Shown: positions 1-10,600 of the stretch, in pieces
How the letters are laid out: every line of letters starts with the position of its first letter
How positions within the stretch are numbered: position 1 is the stretch's first letter
Origin: Brachionus koreanus
Lineage: Eukaryota > Rotifera > Eurotatoria > Ploima > Brachionidae
NCBI GenBank assembly: GCA_016987375.1
Contig: PJRA01000323.1
Location: forward strand, 1,122,966 to 1,186,965
Direction of reading: 5' to 3'
DNA: 64,000 nt
Position numbers and translations under genes: made by a program
Notes under the pieces: model-generated
Seen by the model: only the letters and a program-made list of their open reading frames with translations
Database searches by the model: none
Told to the model about the DNA's origin: nothing

Positions 1-379
1 AAATTTCGTTTTTAAATTTAATTCAAAATTTTGGATAGCTTTTGAAAATTTTTCAAAAGAAGATTTAAATATTAAGATATATGAACATTTTGACTAATAG
101 CAAAATAAAATTCTGTGAAATGTGGAAGAATAAATAATTATAATAATAATAATAGTTCCAGGATTGAAATATTTGAAAAAATTTATCAACAAAATAACGG
201 ATTTTTTTGAACAAATTGAAAATATTGAATTCAAAAAATTTAAAAATTTTAATTTTTTTTCATTTATTTATTATTATAGAAGATAAAAAAAATATTTGGT
301 TAATATCTTTAAATGCCTTTTACAATTAAGTTTAATAATATTTTTCCAGTTTCTTCCTTTCTGTTGATCATTTTGATAC

Positions 380-745
380 ATGCTTCATAAAGATCGTATC
401 AGCATACATGATCATATATTATGAGACATATCAGCTCGTACTATTCAACAGTCATATTTTCGATTAGTGTAGTTCATGTGATGTCTGCCAAAAGTTTAAA
501 CATTCAACTCGTAAACAAAACAAGCACCCGTTAGTTTCAATTAAAGTCAATAAAGTATGGGATTTGATTTGTTTTGATGTTGTTGGTACACTTAAATTGA
601 CGCCGAGAAACAACCGATTCATAATTGTTGCAATTGGTCATTACTCGAAATTTGTTGTGGCTAGAGCAGTGCCCAGTTATACTGGCTTAATTACAATTAC
701 AATTTTGAGAGTGGATTTGATCAACAAACATTTAATATTTTTGTA
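380..745 (+). mobile_element. Ty3/gypsy integrase remnant
   Basis: One open frame reads through a zinc-finger-like Cys pair (CDVCQK, near 475-495) into the start of a gypsy integrase core: WDLICFDVVGTLKLTP, then RFIIVAIGHYSKFVVARAVP. The FDxVG aspartate matches the first catalytic residue of the family. The frame stops at about 745, long before the second Asp and the Glu, so this is a dead fragment. No LTRs are visible. Family recognition is confident; the left boundary is approximate. Confidence 0.75.
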
Positions 746-2498
746 GAGAGTTTAATATTAATAAGTTACACCTAATGAAATCATATGAGCAGTCCTATAG
801 CAGTCTTTATGTTTTGCCAATTTAATTAAACTAAGTTGAGCGTAGAACACTAATTAAGTTAGTTTATTGAAAAAATATAATTGGCAGAATTGATTACATT
901 CATCGTTGTTTACAGCACTATCTCTGTGAATTAATTTATATATTTTTTTAAATTGAATTAAATGACTCAATAAAACGGTAGGAACCGTTTTGTACTGGAC
1001 TGATAGTTTAGCTGCTTTTGCTGATGCTTTGTTTGTTAATTTTCAAAACAGAAGCTCTTCTTGGCCTTTATCTAGTGTCCCATGTAATTCATTATTCTAT
1101 TAGGTGAAACCAAATATGGTCTAGAAAGCCTTAGTGCAAGGTTTTCGTTCGGATTTGCAATAATGTGTTTGATCGAAACATATTGAGTTAATCATTCTAT
1201 TATTATTATTAAAATTTTACTCTTTCAGTCGATAAAAAAAATAATTGTCTCATTTTGCTTGGTAATTAATTCAAACTTACTTGATTAAAAAATTAAAAAT
1301 AATTTCTTGAAATACTTAAAGGTCTTGACTACTTATAAAACCAAAGCTTTAAAGCTAATTGAAAACAACTTACCTAAGCAATCATATACAAAATTTATTT
1401 ATTAAAATTTCTAAGTGCTTGATAAATCAAAACTAAAAAAAACTAAAAAGTTAAATGAACATTTTTTTCAAATTTCTTTTTTTCTGCTAGTTATTTGAAT
1501 GAAATGCTGATTTTTTTCTCTTTTATCCGCTCATTTGAAATTCTATCAATAAATTTTTAATTAAGAGATTTTATTTAATCCGATAAATCTCGATTTTATT
1601 ATTTTATTTTTGTCAATTTCCAGTAAAATAAATAGCAAAGTGTTAAATTAAATTGTCCTATAGTTTGTTTTAGGTTTTGATGGATTTTTTTTTTCAAATC
1701 AAACAAAGCAACTTAATTTTTATGTTAAATTGAATAGAAAATTATATTCTGTTTTTAATCAAGATTGATGGCTTATAAACTCTATCTTTAAAATTTGTAC
1801 TCAAACATTCTTTTACACAATAAAGGATATTATTAGTGAAAACTAGCAAGTAGAAAGCAAACAAAAAAAATTTATAAGACTTTATTTATTTATTCAAAAC
1901 TTAAAAAGTCGGAAATATTTATTAATTCACATTGAAAATCATTTATTTATTTATTTTAACTAAAAAAAATTTTTTTCAAAAACTTATTTAGATTTCGATT
2001 AGTTTCTGATGGTTGACTAATTAATTTCATTTTAATACAAAATGCTTTCAAGTGAGATTAGGTATTCTTAATTGAAAATAAGTTTATTTTGACAATTAGT
2101 CTTTTTTTTTTAGTTTCAAAATATTTCACTTTATGTTTAGCTACTCAAATTTGAGGCAAAATTTTTTATTGAATAATTCCATTTAAAAAAAAAGAAAAGA
2201 TTCTTTGTTATTTTCAGTCTTAAGATATTTTTTTTAAGTTGAACATCCCTTTAGATTAATAATTTGGATTCAGAAATAGTTATGGAAAACATGTCTCTTT
2301 TGATTGCCAAGTTCTAATGCTACACAATGTAATTATTACTTGTTTAATAATAGTAATAGTGACACTGCATGGTGTTTATTGTAAGTCTGTATTTTCTTAT
2401 TATTTTAATTTTTTTTTATTTTCTTTAATGTAGTTTATAGACAAACGTCTTAAATAGTAAGTAAAAAATAAATTTATCTATTTTGTCACTGTTAACTA
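746..2498. other. Non-coding, low-complexity stretch
   Basis: No gene seen. The stretch is A+T-rich with homopolymer runs. A small perfect hairpin lies at 972-991 (arms of 8 nt, AAAACGGT / ACCGTTTT, loop of 4). At about 1000-1215 the composition is more balanced and ends in an (ATT)n run, which resembles an old LINE 3' end, but I could not assign it. Confidence 0.4.
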
Positions 2499-2640
2499 AG
2501 AGCCATCTGTCAAATCCTAGCTGTAACTTGTCCACTGAATTTACTTCAATTTATGATGAAGGCAAGCTGTTTCACTGTTTGACTACCTATTAAAATGAGA
2601 TAAAATCCATTCTTGCACTTGTGGATCGTGAAAATCATTA
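2499..2640 (-). mobile_element. LINE reverse-transcriptase C-terminal remnant (CR1-like)
   Basis: On the minus strand a frame with in-frame stops reads VVKQ-NSLPSS-IEVNSVDKLQ, then LGFDRWL. This matches the C-terminal pattern of CR1/L2-type LINE proteins (V..WNSLP..I.....V..FK..LD.WL), seen more clearly at 57.8 kb and 52.6 kb in this window. The tryptophan codon is now a stop. Decayed. Confidence 0.55.
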
Positions 2641-3058
2641 ATTTGCTGTGCAGTGAACTTTGAGCTTATTTTGTTCATGAGACCACGTATTGATAATGCT
2701 TCTAGTTAAATGCTGCTTCTGGATTTTGGCTTGCCAAATAGAATGCTTTCTTATAAATTGTTTCTTATTTTAAAGTAGATTATCTTTTAGATATAAACTC
2801 TCAAGTTTGTTTCAAGCAAGAATTCATACAACATAAATTTTAAAAATTTGATTTGAAAAAGACATGAGAAAAATAGATTTATTTTTATTTGGCTAAAATT
2901 TTGGTGAAATTAAAATAAAATATTTGTAATATGTATTTGTATTTACATGTATTATTATGTATGAGTCAAAAATTTTTGCATTTTTTTTTCAATATATCAA
3001 CTACAAAAAAAGCAATAGTTAGCTATTCTATATTCTTTATCTCTCTACTAGCTCTATT

Positions 3059-3380
3059 AGATCTCTTGAATCATTTACAGTTTGTGAAGCCAAAATACTA
3101 ACGAGTGAGGCAATATCCTGGGTGAATAAAAAGTTCGATTCCTTGCAGATATTCTTATTTTGCCATTGTTCTTCTATCAAAGTGTCTTACCCCTTGGAAA
3201 TTTCACCAAAGGCACAACATCACCTTTTAATCAAAGTGTCCTCTTTTCACGGCTGACTGAAATGGTTGAGATGGATTCAACCATTGATTTCTGTTAACAT
3301 AATTTCGAAAATAGATTCAAATCTCATCAAAAGTAATTATCCATCTTAAAAACCATTCATATACAGGATTTTTTTAAGTA
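3059..3380. repeat. Dispersed repeat family (copy 1 of 3)
   Basis: This stretch resembles 39655-39800 and 42445-42850: a shared core with CTTGGAAATTTCACCAAA, then AAAGTGTCCTCTTTTCAC and TTCGAAAATAGATT, then a segment ending GGATTTTTTTAAGTAGTTT. The similarity is interspersed, with indels, so these are old copies of one mobile element. In the third copy the minus strand holds short open stretches, but I cannot assign a family. Confidence 0.5.
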
Positions 3381-3534
3381 GTTTCGTACAAATTTCGATG
3401 AATAATGTAAAATTTTCATTTAAGTTTTTATTTTTATTTTACTGAAGAAACGGAAAACGTCAACATTTTCAAAAGAATTTTGGATGAACATAAACTGTTA
3501 AATCTATTTTAAACTGTTTGAACGGACAACCGCA

Positions 3535-3640
3535 AATAACTGCTGAATCCACCAGTTGGCTGGACGCCCTAGGCGTGTGTATAACTTAATGTTATACAGA
3601 GCAGTTTATTATTATTATTATTACTGTTATTATATAATTG
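3535..3640 (+). mobile_element. LINE 3' tail with (TTA)n microsatellite
   Basis: A G+C-richer segment carries a small inverted repeat (GTATAAC / GTTATAC) and then runs into TTATTATTATTATTATTACTG. A stem-loop followed by a short simple repeat instead of poly(A) is typical of CR1/L2-type LINE 3' ends. No coding part remains. Assignment by structure only. Confidence 0.4.
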
Positions 3641-4017
3641 TAAAGAATTAAATAAAAAAAGATTTTTCTTTTAAAAGTACTGAAAAAATCTATTTTATGC
3701 TTCCCTAATTCTAAACTACCATTCCTAAAATTCAACCTTTCTCTTAATTTCACATATTTTCAATCATTCGATTCGATCAGACGCAGAACTGTTGTTAGTT
3801 GTTTTTTTTTAAATCTATTTAACACTAAAACTAAACATATCATAATTTAATCCAACCGGCTTGTAAATGGAACCGGTTTAAAGAGTTTTTTTTTCTAAAA
3901 TTAATGTAATATTTAATTTTAAATTTAAATTTCTTAAATTTTTACTCAGGTCATTTTTTTGAATGAAAATTTTAAATTTTTATTTCACGGTTTCACAAAC
4001 CGGTTTCCGACACCTAT

Positions 4018-4175
4018 TTAACACTAGAAATGTATAAAAATACTAAGCTAAGTAAAGAAACTGTAATTTCTAAAAAGTAAAGTTAAATGAACAAGCAAGC
4101 TTCTAGTGTTAAGTTCATATATATATTTACTTTTTTAGAAATTACAGTTTCTTTACTTAGCTTAGCATTTTTAAA
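4018..4175. repeat. Foldback: small TTAA MITE nested in a long inverted repeat
   Basis: TTAA plus ACACTAGAA at 4018-4030 and TTCTAGTG plus TTAA at 4101-4112 form the ends of a 95-bp piggyBac-like MITE. The same stretch contains a second structure: about 45 nt at 4034-4083 recur as the near-perfect reverse complement at 4127-4175 (core GCTAAGTAAAGAAACTGTAA). One arm lies inside the MITE and the other outside, so the two structures overlap. Confidence 0.65.
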
Positions 4176-4179
4176 CTTA

Positions 4180-5811
4180 GAATTATAGTTAGAGACCAAA
4201 TTCTTATTAATTATTATAAGATTTTTTCTTTTCATACCAATTATCTTGATTGACTTTTTTGTGGTCTTCATTTTTCAATTTTTCAACTGAGTGTAAAATG
4301 TAATTATCATGAAATTTTTTTTTATTTATTTAAAGGTGAAGATTAATTTTTTCAAAAAATCAATTTCTATTTTTTAATAAATTTTTAAGAAAAACATTTC
4401 ATTTTATTAACATTTTCTAAATTAACATTTGAAAAACAATCCAGTTTATTTATTAATGTTTTTTTGAAAATTCTCTCAAAAACTTTTATCATCTTCTTAT
4501 ATTCTGTAAAAAAATCTAAAAAAATTCACATTTGAGGGTTTTAACGAAGAGAAAGGCCATTCGGACAAACCCAGGGGTGTTCCTCTCAATTAACTATTAA
4601 AATAAATTGAACAAGTCTTACTTAACCATAGTGCAATATAGATATAAAGCATTAAGTACATGTGAGTCTAATGAAACAAAAGTTAATAGAATAATTTAAA
4701 ATTTTTCCTTTTAACTCTAAATCAAAAGTTCATGCTGGCACTGTAAATTGAAGCATCAAAAAAAAAACTATTAAAATTTTGTATTCTTTATTTTAATTAA
4801 TATTGAAAAGAAAACTAAAATTTTTACTAATTCAGTTATTAACTTGTAATATCTAATTTAACCCTTTAGTCTTTTAGTTTCTACTTGAAAAAATTAGCTT
4901 GTTGTTCAACAAAATAAAAATTCAAATTGGATCTAAAATATTTATTTTTTTCTAATCTATTAAATTAATCAAATTAATTGAGCGATAGACCAGAATAAGA
5001 TAAAATGTAATGTGTGCACATAAGGATTATTGAACGATTAAAAGACAAGATACAGTAATTGCTGATATTTTTTTGTTTAATAAATAACTGGCTTTATTCG
5101 CATACAAAAGTAAATAACATTTTTCTGATCAAGATAAATTTATTTAATGCCAAAATTGATTGATTTTTCAACAATGACAATTTACTGAGCTAAGTAAAAT
5201 AAGTTTTTCAGTGGCTTAGCTAAAAAAATAATTATTTACGTTTGATATAAATCTACTAAACATTGGGAAAAAAAGCCCTATTTAAGAATTTAATTTCAGA
5301 AGATATTGGAAATAAATTTGGCCTTAAATTCATGCGTAATACACAGACATAGAGGCGTTTCCTGAGGGACACTTAAATAATACCTTGATTTAAACTATAC
5401 AATCGTAATCAAGAAATAATAAAACATGTTTTTAGATTAATAATTAATTTCTTTTTTCTTTAATAATATAAAATAAAATAATCAATAAATATTATCTCAT
5501 GAGATTTTTCTATCTGCTTTTTCAATTTTATATGCAGCTATTTATAATATTAAGAGTGACTTGGTCATTTGGCTTTATTGGAATGTGGCAATAGAAAATG
5601 AGACAAACTGCTCGGTCTCGATCGACTCCTGTATTTTTAAGTACAAATTTTTCAAAAATTTTCACTCAATGCTTCGAATTAGCTATTCTATTATTCAATT
5701 TGAAAATTTTCAAATTTACCCATCTACTGGGATTTAAAACATAATGCTTTGATTCATTAAATAAACAATTTATAACTTTATTCAAAATTATTATTTTATT
5801 TTTATTTTCAG
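4180..5811. other. Upstream region of the SLC4 locus, no gene seen
   Basis: A+T-rich sequence without coding signal. Coding starts just after a splice acceptor (TTTTATTTTCAG ending at 5811), so the promoter and at least one untranslated exon of the downstream gene should lie in this region or further left. The less A+T-rich patch around 5580-5640 is a candidate, but I see no defining element. Confidence 0.35.
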
Positions 5812-5816
5812 ATAAA

Positions 5817-7112
5817 ATGAACGATTCAAATGACGAGCTAAGATCGAGCACTGCAGCTAATATAGTGATTAGGATAGACGAGAGCGACACTGTGCCCAGT
5901 CTGCAGGAGGACAGCGACAACACATCTGCCAACAACTCAAACTACCTGTCGGTGAGCTCGGTCGCTTTATTGAAACCGAGCGAGCAAGGCTTGCCTCGGC
6001 GTCCCTCAATTTTCGACTACATTAACCACGAGTCGATCGATTCTGAAGAGTTCGAGGACGCCAAAAATCACACTTTCATAAAAAAGTCATTTTCAAACAA
6101 CCAAATTCAGGATTCTAGCCGCCTATCGCAAGTTCCTTTGCTCAAAGCATCCAAATCGTTTGACAACACAGACAAAGGTAACTCAGACAAATTAGAACTA
6201 AATGTCAAATTTTTAAATAATTTTCGTTTTTTTTTTCTCATTAAATAATTCTTAATTAGGAGATTCATTATTTCCTTTTACTATTTTCAATTAGAACTCA
6301 CTTGTTCCCGGACTAATTAGGTCTTTTCGTTTGATCCAAATTGTTTGCCAATATAAATCGAACAGGTTTCTTAGAATTTACAAAAATTCCAAATTGATAA
6401 AAAATAATTAATTTCTTTAGCATAAACTAAATGAGATATGCACTGATTTAAACAAATCAAGCTGGTAGAAAAAATCTATTAAAGTGAAAAATAAAAAAAA
6501 ATTATATTTTGTTATGAAGGCTTATAAACATAAGTTTTTTTTTTAGAAGCTATTGTGCATGATTAATGAAAGAGTTGTGTGAAGTGACATCGACTTGCCA
6601 AGGCTCCTGGTGTTTGAAACAATCAGATTGCTTCTAGAATGACTTGAGAAAAAAAAAACATATTTTTTTCCTCTCTCTATCTCTCTTTTGTTTCATCTAA
6701 CAGCCTCTCAAACAATTGAACTAAACAATTTCACTATTTACATTGATAACAAGTTTCCTATTTATACATCTATCTCAGTATGAACAATCAGAAATTCATC
6801 AATCATAGTTTTAATGATACAAGTTTATAAATTGCTTATTTAGGATTTTTTTGAATCTCTGTTTAATTCGAAAGCATCTGGCTTTTGTCTTAAAATTAGC
6901 AAAAATAAAAAACTAATTTAATTTTAAGATGAAAGTGATAGTCAAATGGAAGGTTCGAAAGACGAAATCGAGCGTGCTGTAAAGAGCCCGAGAAACAGGC
7001 TCGGTCTGGGCGAAAAGCGAGTCGAATTCAGCATCGGCTCGCCCAAGAAGCCGCGCTCGCTCAAGACAAAACCCAAGTCGGCTCTCAAACACTTCAGCAT
7101 AGAGACTCATAG
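5817..7112 (+). CDS. Two 5' coding exons, probably N-terminus of an SLC4 anion exchanger
   Basis: Exon 1 is 5817-6177 (ATG five bases after the acceptor at 5810-5811; donor AAAG|GTAACT) and exon 2 is 6929-7112 (acceptor TTTTAAG, donor ATAG|GTAAAA). They join in phase 1 and give about 181 residues: an acidic, Ser/Asn-rich start, then RRPSIFDYINHE, then a basic stretch with KRVEFSIGSPKKP. The codon positions are clearly less A+T-rich than the flanks, as in the exons downstream. Exon 2 ends in phase 2. That phase fits an acceptor just before 15682 in copy A and the acceptor at 33424 in copy B. I recognise no domain; long, poorly conserved, charged N-termini are usual in AE2/AE3-type proteins. 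Assignment to the SLC4 locus rests on position, strand and phase. Confidence 0.6.
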
Positions 7113-8546
7113 GTAAAAATGCCAATTTTTTAGAATCTTAATTTAATTTAATTTAATAAGCTTGCTATAAAAGCAAACTAAAAGAAATTAATTTTTAATA
7201 AGAATTAACAAAACAAAAGAAAAAAAAATTTTTTTTTTTTATTTTTGGTTAGAAATTATTGATTAAAAGCTAAATTTTAAAAATGAAAAAATAAAAAATT
7301 AGTTTATTTGGCCAATCTATCGACGAATGAATCCAATTTCCGGTATGTGTCTTTGGGTTTAAATTAGTTTCCGAGCACATTAATCCGGTATTGGCTGTTT
7401 GATTCAGGGTGGCCCAAAAGTTAATTAAAATTTGGATTCTTTCAATTACATAGAATTAGTAAATAGTTGAATTCCTACTAGTTCTACCATATCATGGACA
7501 TGTATCTAGAAAATTAAATCAATCTTAAATTAAGATAGTTGTTATTGATTTTCGACGCAATTAAATTGATGTGCTAGAAAGAGATAGATAGCTATGCTAA
7601 TAAAAATGTAAATGATAATCGATCGATTTCAATGTTTAAAAAAAGAACAAAGTATTGAAGAAATTTTCCCGCTTGCAATTGAAACCACATTTTAATTGCA
7701 ATCAGTTTCATTTTATTTATTTGTTTTTTTTTTTTTGTTTAGCAGCAGCAGTGACTTTATTTTTCTAGCTGCTTGAAAAAATCAATACAAAGTTTTTGTT
7801 AGAAAACTAAACAGAAAATTTTTTTTTTTCTTACCTAAGTTTTATTGGTATTTTATATCTATTTGATTTGTTTTGTGCCCGAGGTCCTTAGCCAGATTTT
7901 ATTTTCAAATTCGAAATTAAAACCCTTTTATTTCTTTGCAAAAAAATCAATAAAATAATTTCTTAAGGGTTCTGAACTTGTTTTTTTCGGATAAAAATGT
8001 CTAAATCATTTTTTGAAATTAACTTTTTCTTCTGCTTAACATAAGCATTTATTCTTTTCAAATCTACAATCTCGATTGTTGAATTTTCTTTTGGGTTAAT
8101 TAGACTCGAAATTTTAGACATCTCTAGTCAAATTAATCTCGGCTCTTCTTATTCTTTTTGACTCTTGAACGATTTTTTTTGATATGTAATTGAAAACTCC
8201 AAGGGTTGAAGATATTTATGTATTTAGAAAAATTTCTTTAAGGTTAGATTTAAGGTTCAAATAGTAACTAATTTTTAATTAGCAGCTAAAATCAAAAAAA
8301 TAACAATGTTAAAATTAAAATTTTCAATAATTGTCTAAGCAGAGTAAAATGCAAAACAAAAAACATCTTTCAAGCAATTTCTATAATCAAAAAAAAATTT
8401 TACAAGTTTTTTAAATAATTTTAAAATTACTTGGGAAAAAATCAATTTTAGCATAAAAAAAAAATTCAATAAATTGAATCTATCTAAAAGTTGTTTTTTT
8501 TTTTAAAATTGAGAAATATGTAAGTTTTAAAATTATTGTCTGTAAG
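7113..8546. other. Intron-like A+T-rich stretch
   Basis: No gene seen. This is the start of the long presumed intron between the exon ending at 7112 and the exon at 15682. It holds poly(A/T) tracts and nothing I can assign. Confidence 0.4.
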
Positions 8547-8751
8547 TGAAAAAAATACTCAAGGAAATAAATTACAGCGTAGATGTTAATTTGCAGTGTA
8601 GATGATCAACTCGATGCAGTAGCCTCTGTGTCAGATCGGAGCTGTTGCTCAAAAAGGTACTTGAAAAGAAGATGAGCTCCTCCCCATTATCCACTAGGAT
8701 AGAATAGGGTCAAAAAAAAAAAATGAAAAAAATACTCAAGGAAATAAATTA
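8547..8751 (+). mobile_element. Short retroposon with perfect 28-bp target duplication
   Basis: The 28-bp sequence at 8547-8574 (core ATACTCAAGGAAATAAATTA) is repeated exactly at 8724-8751. Between them lies a 149-bp insert ending in AGGATAGAATAGGGTC plus a poly(A) run. A poly(A) tail and a long perfect target-site duplication are the mark of LINE-mediated insertion. The last ~40 bp before the tail (GATGAGCTCCTCCCCATTAT onward) match the SINE at 54276-54478, but the 5' part is different. Identity of the duplications suggests a young insertion. Confidence 0.85.
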
Positions 8752-10148
8752 ATTTAGATTGCAATATAGTTTTTTTTATCTCTTAACTTTTAAATTTTCA
8801 ATTTAATTTTATTCAAAAGCTAAAAAAAAATAATTCCTCTAAATTATCTAATTTTTAAAGTACCTTATAATTTATATTTTGTAATGACCTAACGATATAA
8901 CGGACAATTTTTATTTTACACCTTTTTATAATAATTATTGTACAATTAGATTAATTTCTCAAATGAATAAATGAATAATTCCTATTCAATAAAACGCTTA
9001 AACCTTAAAAAGTTGAAAAATTATCTTGTTTAAAGTTTTTTTGCTGAGTGCAAACCAAGATGAAAAAATTTTGATTTATAAATAAATCAAAATATGCTTG
9101 TTTTATACACTGCAGTCTGAAATTGAGGCCTTTTATAATTGAGATTATTCATTAGAGTATCTGAAGGAGTAAAAACAGTTACATTAAGAAAATCATTTCA
9201 AGCCTCAAAAACCTATTAAAGTCTGCATCCATTCATTTAAATTTGAATTTATATTTTGTCATAATTTCTGGTTAAACAATAAGTGTCTAATTTAAGAGTC
9301 AACTGATCATTTTAAAATGGTTATCGATACAACACATTTCATAAAAATTATTAGTCATTTTTAAAAGGGCTTATGACTGTTAACTCTAATTATTTTATCC
9401 AAAAAACTATAATAATTAATTTAGAAAAGAATTTTTATTTATTTGAAAAATAAAACATTAATTATCTAATTTGAAAAACAAAATAAAAATCAAATTAAAA
9501 TATACTTTATAGGAACAAATAAAATAAATTTTTTTGTTTTTTGATCTGTGTGTCCATTTATTTCCCTCAAATTCTTAATCTAGGTATTTTTTGTTAGTAT
9601 CCTCTAAAGAGCTAAAACTACAAAAAGGAATATAACTTTTACTTTTTTAGAATTAGATTCAAAAGCTTGATATTGAAATATTACTAGAGACACTTTTTTT
9701 TAATTAAAAATGAATTTTGGAATAAGGTTACATTCCATCAAAAGAGTTAATTTGATAAACGAAACAAGAAAGATTAAATTTAAAGTAGCAATTTCCTTAA
9801 TAATTTTTGTTTTTTTTATTGTATAAAAGTTACATTTCTATCAATTATGTATTAATAAATTAGAAAAGCGGTAAATTTAAATGTAATTGAAATTAAATAC
9901 AAAAATAAAAATAAAATGTTGTTATTTAGTTCCTAATTCACTATTATAGTTTTATAATTACGTTTTAAAAGCTTGAATTTTCGAACAAAAAATAAACAGA
10001 TAAAATTATTTTAGCTAGAATAAAGAATAGTTAATGAAAGCTGTGAATTTAGACAATAAAGCAAAATGAAGAAAAAACTGTAAATTAGAAGAGAAACACA
10101 CATTAAAATGCAAATTTATCATACAAAAAAATATTCTTGAAATTAGCG
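8752..10148. other. A+T-rich intron-like stretch
   Basis: No gene or recognisable element seen. Confidence 0.4.
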
Positions 10149-10333
10149 TATTTATTTTAAATTTTTTTTTTTTTTTTTCCTTATTCACTCCTTGTGGAGC
10201 ATAGGGTCATTACTTTTGATTTCCACTCAAGTCGATTTTTCTCTTGAGTTTCTTTCGTTTTTCTTGATTTCTTTGTAACTTGAAATGTCTTGGACGGTCG
10301 GGTAGTTAACCCAACGCGTTATTTATTTTAAAT
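10149..10333 (-). mobile_element. Short retroposon with 14-bp target duplication
   Basis: TATTTATTTTAAAT occurs at 10149-10162 and exactly again at 10320-10333. The 157-bp insert starts on the plus strand with a long T run, so the element is in minus orientation with a poly(A) tail. Its 5' end, read on the minus strand, is AACGCGTTGGGTTAACTACC. I see no clear RNA polymerase III B box. It may be a SINE or a 5'-truncated LINE tail. Confidence 0.75.
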
Positions 10334-10390
10334 GTTTTTAATTAAAAAAATTGCTGGTATCTTCCCAATTATTTATTTCAATGAACGCCT

Positions 10391-10600
10391 CTAACACTCA
10401 AAGGAACGGTGTCAATTTGAAATTTTCTTTTTTCTCAAATATCAAATAAATGGTTATTCTAACCCATCTAAAACTTTTTGAATTGATTAATATATATAAA
10501 TCTTTTAAAATAAGATTAGATTTTTAAAAATCTGATGAACAATCCCAAAGAAATAGAGCCAAAAAAGGTGTCAATTTGACACCGGTCATTTGAGTGTTAA
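10391..10600. mobile_element. TTAA-type MITE, CACTCAAA family
   Basis: The left end reads CTAACACTCAAAGGAACGGT then GTCAATTTGA. The right end is its inverted counterpart, TCAATTTGACACCGGTCATT then TGAGTGTTAA. TTAA (one copy mutated to CTAA) flanks both ends and there is no coding content. TTAA target sites are the hallmark of piggyBac-type transposition. A related single end lies at 60714. Confidence 0.7.
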
